The translations under genes were made by a program, and so were the position numbers. A stretch of DNA of 64,000 nt from Phialocephala subalpina. Taxonomy: Eukaryota; Ascomycota; Leotiomycetes; Helotiales; Mollisiaceae. The notes below the pieces were generated by a model that had not been told where the DNA came from, searched no databases, and was given only the letters and a program-made list of their open reading frames with translations. Positions 9,868-21,148 of this stretch are shown here, piece by piece. The stretch's first letter is position 1. Each line of letters begins with the position of its first letter. Location of the stretch: the NCBI GenBank assembly GCA_900073065.1, contig FJOG01000014.1:1228803-1292802 (forward strand), in the 5' to 3' direction.

Positions 9868-12129
9868 ATGATAACGGGAATTTGGAATCAAGTCTCTTCA
9901 ACAATCGGAATGGGCTCGCCTCTTTCGGAAGCTGGACCAGCAACGCTCAATTCTGTTACTCCGACCAAAGGCAATATCTTCAACGAGTACGAAGTTACAA
10001 TGCATTCATCCGCAAATTCGGACAGCGACGGTCCACCAAGCTCTCCTTTCGTCGCTAATGTATCAGACTCAATCGAAGATTGCGAAAACATATCGCCAAG
10101 CAAGATCTCCCGTCTTGCGTCGAAGAGTCCGATCGATCGCGAGCCGAATTCTCCCTTGAAGATGCTGAAAAGCCGCGCTTCACCAACGTCAAAATCTCAA
10201 TCGCCATCTCCTCGCACAGATCCAAATACACTGCGAAGCCCACGCAAGATGTCATCGCCTGAAAAGAGATTTCCCGTCAAACCCTCTTCGCCTGCGAAGC
10301 AGCCCTCTTCACCACAGAAGAGCCCAACGATAGAGCGGACCATGACCATCGAAGACGTTCTGCGGGACAACGCAGGTCTCACGAAGGCAATCGAGATTCT
10401 AGAGGACGAAGACAGTGAAATGGACCACACATCGGATGATACCTTGACTAGTCTAAATGGTATTCCCACGGGGAACATTGAGGAGTCAAATATGGATGAT
10501 ACAATGGTCAGCACATTCAGCAATTTCTCAGCTGTGCCAGATATGACGATGTTTGCAAAGATAGGACATAGCCCTACCAAATATGCTGGAATGGGCCCGA
10601 CTCCAAGACGAACTCAGATGAACACTCCAGCAACCCTCAGACGACCACCACAAGATCGATCGCCATCACCGACTCCACGGGGGCACAGATATGGCAAGAG
10701 CAAGGATGAGGGCAACACCACAAATTTGATCCTTGATTTTACGGACCAATTCAATGGGTTTTCTGGACGTCCCCAATATTCACCAAGAAAACAGTCACCT
10801 TTGAAAAGCACAACTATGCCCGATATGTCGTACGCATCAACTCCAACAGTCAACAGACACAACATCTCCAATCTTCTCGACTTCGATATTCCACCTGCCC
10901 CAACTCCAAGGAGCATGCCATCCATCACACCCAGAGAACTCGAGAGCTTGAAATCGAATTTCCTGTCGGAAATTAGCAGTCTCAAAGCTTCACTAAGCGG
11001 CAAGGAAGCAGAGGTCCAATCGCTCAAGACGGCAGTTGGAGACGCGGAGAAACGCGTTGGTGAAAGTTTGGAACAAGTACGAGAAGAACGTAATTCGAAG
11101 GAGCAGCTTGCAGCCGAGATGGAGGAGTGGGAGAAACGCAGTCGGGAGATGGAAGCGGTTCTGAGAAACGTGAAGGAGGAGATTGTCCATGGCGAGCGCG
11201 AACGAGACCAACTCGAGGGACGATTGGAGGAAAGTGAAAGAAGACGAGATGCCGCAGAAATGATGGCCCAAGAGGCCGAAAGCAAGATGGCAGCAATGAG
11301 AGCAGGAAAGCTTTCGCCAACATCACCAACCTCGGACACGAGCGAGAAGAAGGCTGGGGAGTGCGAGTGCGGTGGTAGGGCTGTGGAGCTTGCTGTTGAA
11401 AAGGTCTCGAGGGAACTTCACACGCTGTACAAGGACAAGCACGAGACAAAGGTCTCTGCTCTGAAGAAGAGCTATGAAAAACGTTGGGAGAAGAAGGTCA
11501 GGGAGCTAGAGAACAAGATCGAAGATCTATCAAAGGAGAATGAGGAGATAAGGCTTGGAAGGGACACGACCATCACCAACCTCGGACACGAGCGAGAAGA
11601 AGGCTGGGGAGTGCGAGTGCGGTGGTAGGGCTGTGGAGCTTGCTGTTGAAAAGGTCTCGAGGGAACTTCACACGCTGTACAAGGACAAGCACGAGACAAA
11701 GGTCTCTGCTCTGAAGAAGAGCTATGAAAAACGTTGGGAGAAGAAGGTCAGGGAGCTAGAGAACAAGATCGAAGATCTATCAAAGGAGAATGAGGAGATA
11801 AGGCTTGGAAGGGACACGACAATCAGATGGAGAACTCAACGCCTTCACAACCATCACAAAGCGTTCCTCAGGGTCCAAGCCACTCGAATGTTGAGAACCT
11901 TCGGGGAAGCATTTCTCGTGCTTCTGGTCTGAGAGCGCCGGGTAGCATGGCTCAGGGTGAAAGCCGAATTGGTAGAGGAGGCTTTGGTGTCCCAGCAGGA
12001 AATGGACATGAACGAACCAGGAGTGGCAGTGCTCAGGGTATGAGACCAGGCAGCGGCATGGGGTACAGAAGCGGAATTATGTCCTCGATCGAGAAGATGG
12101 GCAATCACAAGGGGAGAGGAGGCGAGTGA
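9868..12129 (+). CDS. Coiled-coil, SP-rich protein resembling fungal spindle-pole-body formation proteins; frame broken by a 250-bp duplication
   Basis: From the ATG at 9868 the frame runs to a TAG at 11626-11628. The N-terminal two thirds is rich in Ser-Pro and Thr-Pro sites (for example RSPRKMSSPEKRF) with a conserved-looking NLILDFTDQFNGF segment. A long coiled coil begins around 10950 (ELESLKSNFLSEISSLKASL). Near its end is a CECGG motif and then ELHTLYKDKHETKVSALKKS. The C-terminal part, from about 11820 to 12129, is Gly/Arg/Ser-rich and ends in a different-looking frame (SGLRAPGSMAQGESRIGRGG, stop TGA at 12129). Reading frame 1 stops inside the right-hand copy of a perfect 250-bp duplication. 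The C-terminal block is in frame with the N-terminal block only if 250 bp separate them, which suggests that the right-hand copy has replaced unique coding sequence. The layout (CDK-type sites, central coiled coil, basic Gly-rich tail) recalls proteins annotated as spindle-pole-body formation/septation proteins. That name is a recollection of the family, not a proof. Confidence 0.6.
11321..11820 (+). repeat. Perfect tandem duplication, period exactly 250 bp (copies 11321-11570 and 11571-11820)
   Basis: Both copies start CATCACCAACCTCGGACACG and end GGGACACGAC, and I see no difference between them over 250 bases. The flanking bases differ on both sides (A versus C before the copies, C versus A after), so there is no microhomology at the junctions. 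The left copy is continuous with the upstream coding frame of the coiled-coil gene. The right copy shifts the frame and brings a TAG. Confidence 0.97.
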
Positions 12130-12865
12130 GCGGGCTATGGCGAGATGAAATTTTTAATGTTTACGTTGGTGTTGGTGTTGTGATTCGATTCTGGGGCGTA
12201 TGCGTTTGGGAGGTCTGTTGTGAACAACTTGTATAGGGTCAATAAAGCTTCGTCTCAATGGAAGATTTTGTGTAGCAAATTGTCACTCTGGTGCCTTACG
12301 TCTGAAGCCCGAAAATTTTGAAACAATTGTAAGCTAGGAAATCCTAAGAGTTTTGTACACTAACAACCACAGTAAATGCTACCTTCCCAAGTTCCCAACT
12401 CAAAACTTCAAATGCTTTAATCGATTCCACTAAGATCATAAGTGACTTGAAGCACTCTGGGAATCTGGGGACGATTTCAACTTTCAGACTTTAGTCTCAC
12501 TTTCCGAATGATATAATGAAAAGATTGGTGTTTGGGCATTGAGCTACGTGGAAATGTTTGAAAGTGTTTTGGTCTTTATGTGGAGGGGCGAATTGAATGT
12601 CCAAACACAGAACTCGAACATTAAGTTGAGTTGGAGGACTGAGGCAGTCTTGGGCCTTGGTATGGTGCATTTCGAATCTTGAAAGCTCCTCTAACATGAC
12701 TTAGGATATCAAAATAAACATTGCTCATCAAATTATACTTTTGTGATTACCGACTTAGAGTTCGTTGACTCCATGAACTGCTGAGGTTCCGAGCATAGAT
12801 AATTCCATTTAAAGCTCATGCCAGCCGAACTATCGAGACGTATACTCAAGACCATCTCAATTCCA
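12130..12865. other. Convergent intergenic region
   Basis: 736 bp between the tail-to-tail coiled-coil gene (+) and the quinone oxidoreductase gene (-). It contains an AATAAA-like signal (caataaagc at about 12240) fitting 3' end formation of the plus-strand gene. No coding character is seen. Confidence 0.5.
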
Positions 12866-13988
12866 TCATGAGATAGTACAAATAATCTTCCCCTTACTAG
12901 TATTCTTCTCCATCAACTGATGCGCCTCGACAATCTTCTCCCACGGCAACACCTTATCCACAAACAACTTAAACGTCCCATCCTCAAACCTCGACAAATA
13001 CTCCTCCAACTTATCCCTCAACCGTCCCTGATACTCCGCATCCCTACTCCTCAAACTACTCCCCTCGACCCTAATCCTCTTCCTGAACAAAGGCCCAATA
13101 TCCACCCCCGCCGGTAACTTCGTCCCACTCAGCGCTCCCAAATTAACAATCCTACCATCCCTAGCCGCAACATCCAAGTTTCCCTGAAAATAATCTTGAC
13201 CGACAAAATCGATCACTATATCTACTCCTTTCCCATCAGTAGCTTTCAGGATTTCTGAAGACCAGTCTTGGGTTTTGTAGTTGAAGCCTGCGGTAGCGCC
13301 GAGTTCTTGGACGCAGAAATCGATCTTCTCCTGAGATCCAGCCGTGACGAAGATTTGGCTCGCGCCTCCAATTTTTGATAATTGGATGCCGGCGATGGAG
13401 ACGGAGGAAGCGCCGGCGTGCCAGAGGATCGATTTTCCTTTTGTGAATTCGCCGACGAGGTACATTGCTTGGGTTGCTGTGATCCAGGTCTATTCACCCA
13501 TTAGTCACATATCTCCAACATCACAGAGAGGTAAGTAGAAAGAACTCACCTCAGGAACCCCCGCCGCCTCCTCCCAACTCAAATGCCCCGGCTTATGAAG
13601 CAACATATGCGTATTAACAGCAATGTATTCCGCATATGCTCCTCCATAAGCTAGACCAAATACCTCATCTCCTACCTTGAATCCGTCTTTACATCCTTCT
13701 CCTAGAGATTCAATTGTACCAGAGAATTCTACGCCGAGGGTGGCGGGTGCTTGGGGTGGGACGGGGTAGTGGCCTTCTCGTTGGAGGAGATCCATACGAT
13801 TTAGTCCGAAGGCTTTGATTTTGACAATTGCTTCGCCGGAGGAGGCGGTGGGTTTGGGGGTCTGGTCGTTGATGTAGAGGGAGGTGGCGGGGCCAGTTTT
13901 ATTTTTGATGTCTGTGAGGGTTTTAGTGGTTGTGAGAGGGAGGGGAGGAGGAGATGTGCGTACCGATTGCTCGCATTGTGGGGGCCAT
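12866..13988 (-). CDS. Quinone oxidoreductase, PIG3/TP53I3 type (medium-chain dehydrogenase/reductase, zinc-free)
   Basis: Three exons on the minus strand, 13988-13964, 13911-13550 and 13489-12866, give 336 aa, the usual length for this family. The tiny first exon codes MAPTMRAI, and the introns (51 and 60 bp) have GTACGC and GTGAGT donors. The N-terminal GroES-like domain shows GLNRMDLLQREGHYPVPP and LGVEFSGTIESLG, followed by GDEVFGLAYGGAYAEY. The Rossmann half has the segment ILWHAGASSVSIAGIQL, in place of the usual HAGASGVG-type loop, and VDIVIDFVGQDYFQGNL. The C-terminus is YxEKNTSKGKIICTIS-like (LMEKNTSKGKIICTIS). The structural zinc Cys lobe of alcohol dehydrogenases is absent, as expected for quinone reductases. 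The predicted reaction is NAD(P)H-dependent quinone reduction in the cytosol. The gene is tail to tail with the upstream coiled-coil gene and in tandem with eIF3i. Confidence 0.93.
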
Positions 13989-14648
13989 GATTGTTGATTA
14001 AGGTTGAGTGACTGAACTTGAGAATGTTGGGTCTAGAGGAGGTGAAGAAGCTGGGACAATGAGGTAGAGAGGGGTGATGGCGGGGCAGCTGAATACTCTA
14101 AGAGCGAAATTCAGACGAATTGCAGTTGCACGGAACGCCTCAGCAGAAGTCAGGTAATTAGACGTTAAAGAGAAAAGACGAAGTGAGCTGCGCCCAACCG
14201 AGTTCGCAGGTTCTGCTAAGCTTTTATGAAAAGAGAAGATTGCCGAGGAGGGGCAGTGACATCAGCGGGGTACTCGGCCGCTTGCTTACAAACTCGGGGG
14301 CATATGCATGTACCCTTTGGGCGCAGTATTGGGGTATTGGCTACACTTGTAGAATTGAATCTCACTCAGTAGTTGAGACTGGAGAAGCTGTATTGTTGGT
14401 CCAGGGGAGACATATTCGGCCCAATGATCGTGCCGTGAAGTCAAGCTTACCCTCTCGTTACGCTCGATACGGAAGGAACATCTTGCCGTTTCCGTTCGAC
14501 ACCCAAATCCCAGAGGGTATCACATCGGAATTCCGTGGGTTGAAGACATGCTGCATTGATCTAGATCAGCGCTGATTAACTGCCAAATCTACCAGCCTTT
14601 TCGAGAACCTGCAACGCCCGCAAATGCACCTGTAAAAAACCAATCCCT
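13989..14648. other. Intergenic region between eIF3i 3' end and quinone oxidoreductase start
   Basis: 660 bp. An open frame at 14183-14575 (+) has no recognisable domain and overlaps the promoter of the quinone oxidoreductase and the 3' region of eIF3i, so I do not call it a gene. Confidence 0.5.
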
Positions 14649-15877
14649 TTACATTTGACCTTGCGCTCTTGCTTGTCTCTCAACCTCGTATGTGAAATCA
14701 AAGTAACCCTTGTCAAACTGGTGAACTCGAACGTAACCATCCTCTCCTCCACTTGCGTATCCCTTTCCGGTTGGGTCGACAGCAACGGTATCTGTACATG
14801 TTAGTATAACTCACTTGACTTGACGATAGGACAACGTACTTAATGGTCCGAAGTGGCCTCTAACTCTGCCAATCTCCTCTTCGAAGATCTTGTGGTAGAA
14901 TCTGGCTTCAAACTTTCCTTGTCGAGTGCTGGTAGTTGTGACATCCATCGCGGCTTGTCCACCACCGAGGATCACAAAGTCCTTCTTTGGAGTGATTGAT
15001 GCACTATTAAGGGGAGTATCGGCAACGTAGGTCTTCAGAATCTCGAGGTCTCGGGCATTGATCAGCTGTAACATGTTAGCAAAAGCCCTTTTGAAATCTT
15101 TTCATGTAGCATCTACCTTCGCAGTCTTGTCCTTGCCAGCAGTGATGAAGTATGTCCGGTCGGCAGACCATTGCAGATCTGTGATTGGGGTATCGACATC
15201 GTGAACTGGAACATTATCGATCTGCTCCCCGCTCTTTCCGTCATACTGCGAAACAGTTCCGTCCTCATGGCCTGCAATGATGTACTTCGACATATAACTC
15301 CATCCAGCGACAGTTGCTTTGCCCTCCTCGCAAGTGATCGTCATGACCTTCTCATCGGATTGCTCTGCATTGGGATCCAGGTTGATGTCCAGAACAACGA
15401 TCGTGCCCAAGAAACCCATTCGCTTTTCTGTAACGGCCAAAAGTTGTGATCCATCTTCGTTGAACTCAACTCTCTTCACGGCAGTGTTGAACTCCCACAC
15501 CTTCAGACACTTTCCTGACTTGATGTCCCATAACCGGACTGTGTTGTCTGCAGCGCCGCTTGCGATGAGAGTACTGGTTGGATCGACGTCGACGGTCCAG
15601 ATGGCACCTTGGTGGCCATGATACGTACCTAGTCGCTCTCCGTTGTGTGAAAACCATGCGCAGATGTGCTGGTCCTTTGCGGTTGAGAAGATGATATCGC
15701 CATCTCTGTTGTATCTGCGATGCAGTCAGTATAGAGGACTCGCAAGATATTCAGTCGAGCATGCGTACTTGATTTGGGTCAGAGCCCGCTCCTGTGGTGG
15801 GGTAGTCAGAAATTTGTTCTTCGTGTCTAAGTCTAGAGATGTTTTCTTACATGTCCTTGCAACAAGGTCGGTCTCAT
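14649..15877 (-). CDS. TIF34: Eukaryotic translation initiation factor 3 subunit I (eIF3i), WD40 repeat protein
   Basis: Five exons on the minus strand, 15877-15851, 15791-15769, 15714-15117, 15065-14840 and 14791-14649, give 338 aa, typical for eIF3i. The start MRPTLLQGH is the family signature. It is followed by [63 protein letters not shown] and later [20 protein letters not shown]. The C-terminus [19 protein letters not shown] is also characteristic. The protein forms a seven-bladed WD40 propeller, binds eIF3b and eIF3g in the eIF3 complex, and promotes scanning on the 40S subunit in the cytoplasm. All four introns are 48-59 bp with GT-AG ends. The phases add up without a break. The gene is divergent from C1-THF synthase. 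Confidence 0.97.
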
Positions 15878-16325
15878 GTTGGCGACTTAAAATTATGTAA
15901 ATTTCGTATGTCTTCGTAAATGAGTGAACGAGGTTGTGGCGGTCTTATATCAAAAAGTTCGCGTTGCCTCGTCTCTCTGATATCAATTGTGCGTTACAGG
16001 CGACCCACAATTTGAGACTGGACCACCAATCAAACTGCTCGCCTGCTTTCCTGGGCTAACAAAAATGGCACTCTCGGGGAGCATAGCAGCATAGTACCTG
16101 TTCAAGTCTGGGACCCAGCAATTGCCGGCATTTTGACTCTTACTGTTCCTCTCTTTTTATACGAAGAACATCACGATCGCATTTAGTCCCTCCTTTGGTT
16201 TAGAGCACAGTCATTTACTTGGCTGGTGTTATCCTCTCGAGTCACCCTTCACGTTTGGGATATTTTGGAAGCCAAAAATTCGACCCTGGTTCAGGCGAGT
16301 GCGGCGTTGGCCTTGCAGCTTCCAC
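15878..16325. promoter_or_regulatory. Shared divergent promoter region of eIF3i (-) and C1-THF synthase (+)
   Basis: About 450 bp separate the eIF3i ATG at 15877 from the upstream in-frame ATG at 16326 of the C1-THF synthase gene. Two housekeeping genes placed head to head imply a bidirectional promoter. I see no clear TATA box. Pyrimidine-rich tracts occur on the side of each gene. Confidence 0.55.
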
Positions 16326-19300
16326 ATGCGACTCAACAGCCCTTCTTGGAGTAGTCAAGCTTCACTGCTCGGAAAGGGAAGACTGAGACTCCTACCTCGG
16401 TCAATCAACCACAGCAGAACCAGTCTGAGGTCGAGGTCAATTCACTATTGTCCAGCCTTGTCCTGTGTGAATGCGAGCCTAAAATCGCGGGGTCGAAATC
16501 TTCGCCGATCAGCCAATCTCACCCCCACCTGTGCTTCTTCTTCTCACTTTTTTTCGGCGCCTCACTCCTCACAACCAAGGGATTTCTCCAGCACTCCCGC
16601 GACAATGACGGCCACCAAGATTGATGGCACTGCCATTGCAAAGAAGATCCGGGAGAAGATCCATGAAGACATTGAGGAGGCTCAAAAGATCAATCCGAGA
16701 TACAAGCCTTCACTTAAGATCATCCAAGGTAGTCCCGTTCGCCCGCTCAGTGGAAAGACAGTGCTGACCGCTCTTATACAGTGGGTGATCGATCAGACTC
16801 GAGTATGTATATAGTTTGAAAGCCCGGGAATGCATGTGCTGAAAGTTTCTAGCTACCTATGTTCGCATGAAGCTTAAGGCGGCCGAGGAGGTTTGTATTC
16901 ACCCATCACATTGCTGTCGCGTGGGCTAAACAAACTTCTCTATCCAGGCCGCCATTGACTGCGAGCTCCTACAATTTCCTGAGACTGTCACCGAGACCGA
17001 GCTTGTCGAAGAAATTACTCGTTTGAATTATGATACCACTGTGCACGGCATTCTCGTTCAACTGCCGGTACCGAAACACATATCCGAGTACGCAGTCACT
17101 TCAGCAGTGGCAGATGAGAAGGACGTTGATGGCTTCGGGGCAATGAATATCGGAGAGCTTGCAAAGCGAGGCGGTCACCCACTCTTCACACCCTGCACAC
17201 CGAAAGGTGTGATGGTCCTGTTGGAAGAGAGCGGTGTGGACCTCAAGGGCAAGAATGCTGTCGTCCTTGGACGCAGTGATATTGTTGGAAGTCCAGCCAG
17301 TTATTTGCTGAAAAACGCGGATGCTACTGTCACCGTATGCCACTCACGGACACAGAATCTTGAGGAACACATCAAGAATGCCGATGTGCTTGTTGCTGCA
17401 ATCGGAAAGGCAAACTTCGTCAAGGGCGATTGGTTGAAGCCAGGAGCTGTTGTCATTGATGTTGGCACAAACTTCGTCCCCGATGACACCAAGAAGTCTG
17501 GTCAGAGACTTGTTGGTGATGTTGACTTCGCCTCCGCATCTGAAGTCGCTTCCCAGATTACACCCGTTCCTGGTGGAGTTGGGCCAATGACTATTGCTAT
17601 GCTTCTGCAGAACGTCGTCGAGTCTGCTACGATGTACTTCGAGAGGCAGAAGGCTAGACAAATCAAGCCACTGCCTCTGAAGTTGAAGGAGCCTGTGCCG
17701 TCAGATATTGCCATCTCTCGGGCACAGCGCCCAAAGCAAATCACACGCATTGCTCAAGAAATTGGCATTGCTGGACACGAACTCGAGCCATATGGTGCGT
17801 ACAAGGCCAAGGTGGATCTAAGCATTCTGAAACGATTGGAGCATCGCCGCAATGGCAAATACGTTGTTGTCACTGGTATCACTCCCACACCACTTGGTGA
17901 GGGCAAGTCTACCACCACTATGGGTATTTCTCAAGCCCTCGGAGCTCATCTAAACAAAATCGCATTCGCAAACGTCCGTCAGCCAAGTCAAGGGCCTACC
18001 TTTGGTATCAAGGGAGGAGCCGCCGGAGGAGGATACTCCCAAGTTATTCCTATGGATGAGTTCAATCTTCATCTTACTGGTGATATCCACGCCATCACTG
18101 CAGCTAACAATCTATTGGCTGCTGCGATTGAGACCAGGATGTTCCATGAGAACACCCAAAGCAACAAAGCTCTTTTCAATCGCCTCGTGCCTACCAAGAA
18201 GGGCAAGCGCGACTTCCAACCGATTATGTTCCGCCGACTCAAGAAGCTGGGTATTACGAAAACTGACCCCAATGAACTCACGGAGGAAGAAATTGCCCGT
18301 TTCGCAAGATTAGACATTGATCCGGAGACTATCACGTGGAGGCGCGTGTTGGATGTCAACGACCGTCACCTTCGAGGTATCACAGTCGGTACAGCAGCTA
18401 CTGAGAAAGGACAAACCAGAGAGACCGGTTTTGATATCTCGGTTGCTAGCGAGTGTATGGCCATCCTTGCTCTCAGCAGTGATCTCAATGATATGAGAGA
18501 ACGACTAGGCAGGATGGTAATCGGCTCCTCCAAGAATGGCGATCCCGTCACTTGTGACGATATTGGAGCTGGCGGTGCCCTCACTGCCTTGATGAAGGAT
18601 GCTATCAAGCCCAACTTGATGCAGACTTTGGAAGGCACTCCAGTTTTCGTCCACGCTGGGCCATTCGCCAACATCAGTATCGGAGCTAGTTCAGTTCTCG
18701 CTGACAAGCTTGCACTGAAGCTTGCTGGTACTGAAGCTGATGAGGATCACTCAGAGAAGGCTGGCTTTGTCATCACCGAAGCGGGTTTTGATTTTACGAT
18801 GGGTGGAGAGCGATTTTTCAACATCAAGTGTCGGTCATCTGGTCTTGTCCCTGATGTCGTCGTGATTGTTGCAACAGTCCGAGCTCTTAAGGTTCATGGT
18901 GGTGGACCTCCAATCGCTCCGGGAGCAGCTCTCGACAAAGTCTACCGCGAAGAGAACGTCGAAATTCTCCGCGCTGGCTGTGTCAACTTGAAGAAGCACA
19001 TCGCAAACGCCAAGACGTTCGGTGTTCCTGTCGTTGTTGCCATCAACAAGTTTGAGACAGACACTCCTGCTGAGATTGAGGTTATCCGCGAGGAATCGAT
19101 CGCTGCGGGAGCTGAGGATGCTATTGCAGCTAATCACTGGGCCGAGGGAGGAAAGGGCGCAGTTGAGCTTGCCAAGGGCGTCATCGCAGCAAGTGAGAAG
19201 GAAAAGAACTTCAAGCTTCTCTACAACCTCGATGGCGATGTTCAAGCACGCATTGAAGCCATCGGCAAGCAGATGTATGGAGCGGAGAAGGTCGAATTCA

Positions 19301-19634
19301 GCGAGATCGCTCAGAAGAAAGTGGATACATACACAAAGCAAGGCTTTGGCAACTTGCCAATCTGTATCGCCAAGACGCAATATTCGCTATCTCACGATCC
19401 TAATCTTAAGGGTGCGCCAACTGGCTTCACAGTTCCCATCAGAGATGTGCGATTGGCTGCTGGAGCTGGATACTTGTAAGTCATGTTGTCCGAATCTTTC
19501 ACAGTAGTTTGCTAATCCGCTATAGGTACGCACTGGCAGCCGACATTCAAACAATCCCAGGTCTCCCAACAGCTCCAGGATACCTCAACGTTGATGTCGA
19601 TACCGAGACCGGAGACATCGACGGTCTCTTCTAA
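16326..19634 (+). CDS. ADE3: C1-tetrahydrofolate synthase (trifunctional), with possible alternative mitochondrial and cytosolic starts
   Basis: Exons 16326-16728, 16782-16802, 16853-16890, 16948-19475 and 19526-19634. From the ATG at 16605 the protein is 939 aa, the normal size of ADE3/MTHFD1. From 16326 it has 93 extra residues, rich in Arg and Ser and almost free of acidic residues, like a mitochondrial presequence. The dehydrogenase/cyclohydrolase domain shows [13 protein letters not shown] with the catalytic Lys of YVxxK, then [28 protein letters not shown] and [12 protein letters not shown]. The formate-THF ligase domain shows [20 protein letters not shown], the ATP-binding loop, then [38 protein letters not shown] and [14 protein letters not shown]. 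It interconverts one-carbon units on THF for purine, thymidylate and methionine synthesis. All intron phases agree and there is no break. ATG 16605 lies in good context (gacaATGacg). Confidence 0.96.
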
Positions 19635-20496
19635 ACTCGGCCGAAGCCACTTACTTTTGTCCGAATACATATAAAGATTCTACATTTTTGATTTTCCTTT
19701 CAAACGTTCAACAGCATATTGGCGACGGGCGGACATTCAACGTCTAGGCATGGCATGGCATTTTCAACAACGGCGTTGCAGACTATTAAAAGTCTATAGA
19801 GATATCCTCCCTGATCAACCCAGGGTTTATAAAATAATGCGATGATGATTGAAGCTGCCGGATGTAAGATTACCTTGGTTGCTCGTGATGAGTTGGTTCC
19901 GTGGAGATGGATTCTAGTGAATTGGATGTTGGTGCTGAAGTCAGTGATCACTTTCATCGAAATGACCCAGTAGAGTTGGATGTGTCATTTGTACCTGCTT
20001 GTCCTACTCGATTTCAGGAATTTTCATGCATCAATGTCCTAAGAGGGTATGGGACGTTCATCTCCCTCCTTGCAGCCTTATCTGACGTCTTCAATTTGTC
20101 AATCATAAGCATAACAAGTCCTGCCGCACGAACACGAGGCTTTCGCGGGGGTGTGGGGTGAAGGCTAAATAATGTCTTACATCTCGTCATGTGGTCATCG
20201 AGAAATTTACAGAGTCCGTCACGAGGGAAGTGGGAAAGTCTGCGTTGATTTTAAACGCTGACGTCTGGTTTCAGGTGAGATATGGGAATACCATGTGAGT
20301 AGGTGAGAGCGGTTTCGAGAGATTGCGGGGGCGCGAGTGCGTGACTTAATGTCGTGTGCCACGGAGATCTTGGGTGATATATTGCGGTTGTTTACCTCGA
20401 GAGTACAAAGAATTGTCACGCATTCCAGCATTCAAAGCATCTTCATCATTCTCAAACCCATCTCCCCCCGTCGATACTCTTCCTCACTCCCCAAAA
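19635..20496. other. Intergenic region downstream of C1-THF synthase
   Basis: About 860 bp with AT-rich 3' sequence after the C1-THF stop and the promoter of the next small gene. The short open frames seen on both strands have no domain character. Confidence 0.5.
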
Positions 20497-21148
20497 ATGT
20501 GCGCACAGCCCCCAACCGTCAATACCTCATCTTCACCAACAATCCTCACAAACCTCCACATAATTTCTCTCGACGGAGCCGGCACCGCAACTCTACCCTT
20601 CATGCATAAAGACATGACAGTCGATCGACTGAAGCGTTCCATTACAGCTACGCTTAGGAGACCGGCGTATATGTGGGAGGATTTGAACTTGTATCATTTA
20701 GGGGTTGTGATGAAGAATGGTACTCTTCCTTTCTGAGATGAGATGAGATGAGATGACGGGATGAGAACTGATTTTGACGAGATAGAGCAGATATTGGGGA
20801 TGTGTGGGTTGTTTGATGTGAGTTCATTTCCGTTCCAATTCCGAATTTTGTTATAGTGGTGATGGGGAAAGGGAATGGAGGCTGATATGGAATGAATAGG
20901 GAGCAACAATCAGATATTCATTCAACAACAACAGCCAAAGATTCAACCGGAGTCGACAAGCATCAACAACTACATTTTCTAATGAACTCTGGAACTTTGA
21001 TTCCTGTGCAGAGGTGCCGTTTTATGAGGAGGAGTTGAGGACTATTTTGAGTCTGGATACGGAGCAGAGTCGGATATTGCTTGGGGTTCCAGCGAAGATG
21101 TTTGTTGAGAATGTGTTGCTTGAGAGGGGGTTGATTTCTAGTCGATGA
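20497..21148 (+). CDS. Small hypothetical protein, three exons
   Basis: Exons 20497-20719, 20786-20817 and 20900-21148 give 167 aa with consistent phases. The introns are 66 and 82 bp with GT-AG ends. I do not recognise the family. The first exon contains LHIISLDGAGTATLPFMHKD and then MTVDRLKRSITATLRRPAYM. The last exon has an Asn/Ser/Arg-rich stretch and a helical C-terminus, FYEEELRTILSLDTEQSRIL and VENVLLERGLISSR. There is no signal peptide or membrane segment. The first intron carries a (GAGAT) microsatellite. The gene call rests on uninterrupted frames across both junctions and on the better-formed C-terminus. The exact start and the 32-nt middle exon are the weak points. Confidence 0.5.
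20735..20755 (+). repeat. (GAGAT)n microsatellite
   Basis: Four tandem copies of GAGAT lie inside the first predicted intron of the small hypothetical gene. Confidence 0.9.

Noticed and set aside
10614..11339. Minus-strand open frame of 241 codons
   Set aside because: Antisense shadow of the coiled-coil gene; the long open length follows from its codon usage.
11397..11700. New intron created by the tandem duplication (AGGT sites spaced by 250 bp)
   Set aside because: Splicing out exactly one copy leaves the C-terminal Gly/Arg-rich block out of frame, so the model does not restore the protein.
14183..14575. Plus-strand open frame of 130 codons between eIF3i and the quinone oxidoreductase
   Set aside because: No domain character and it lies in the promoter of a minus-strand gene.
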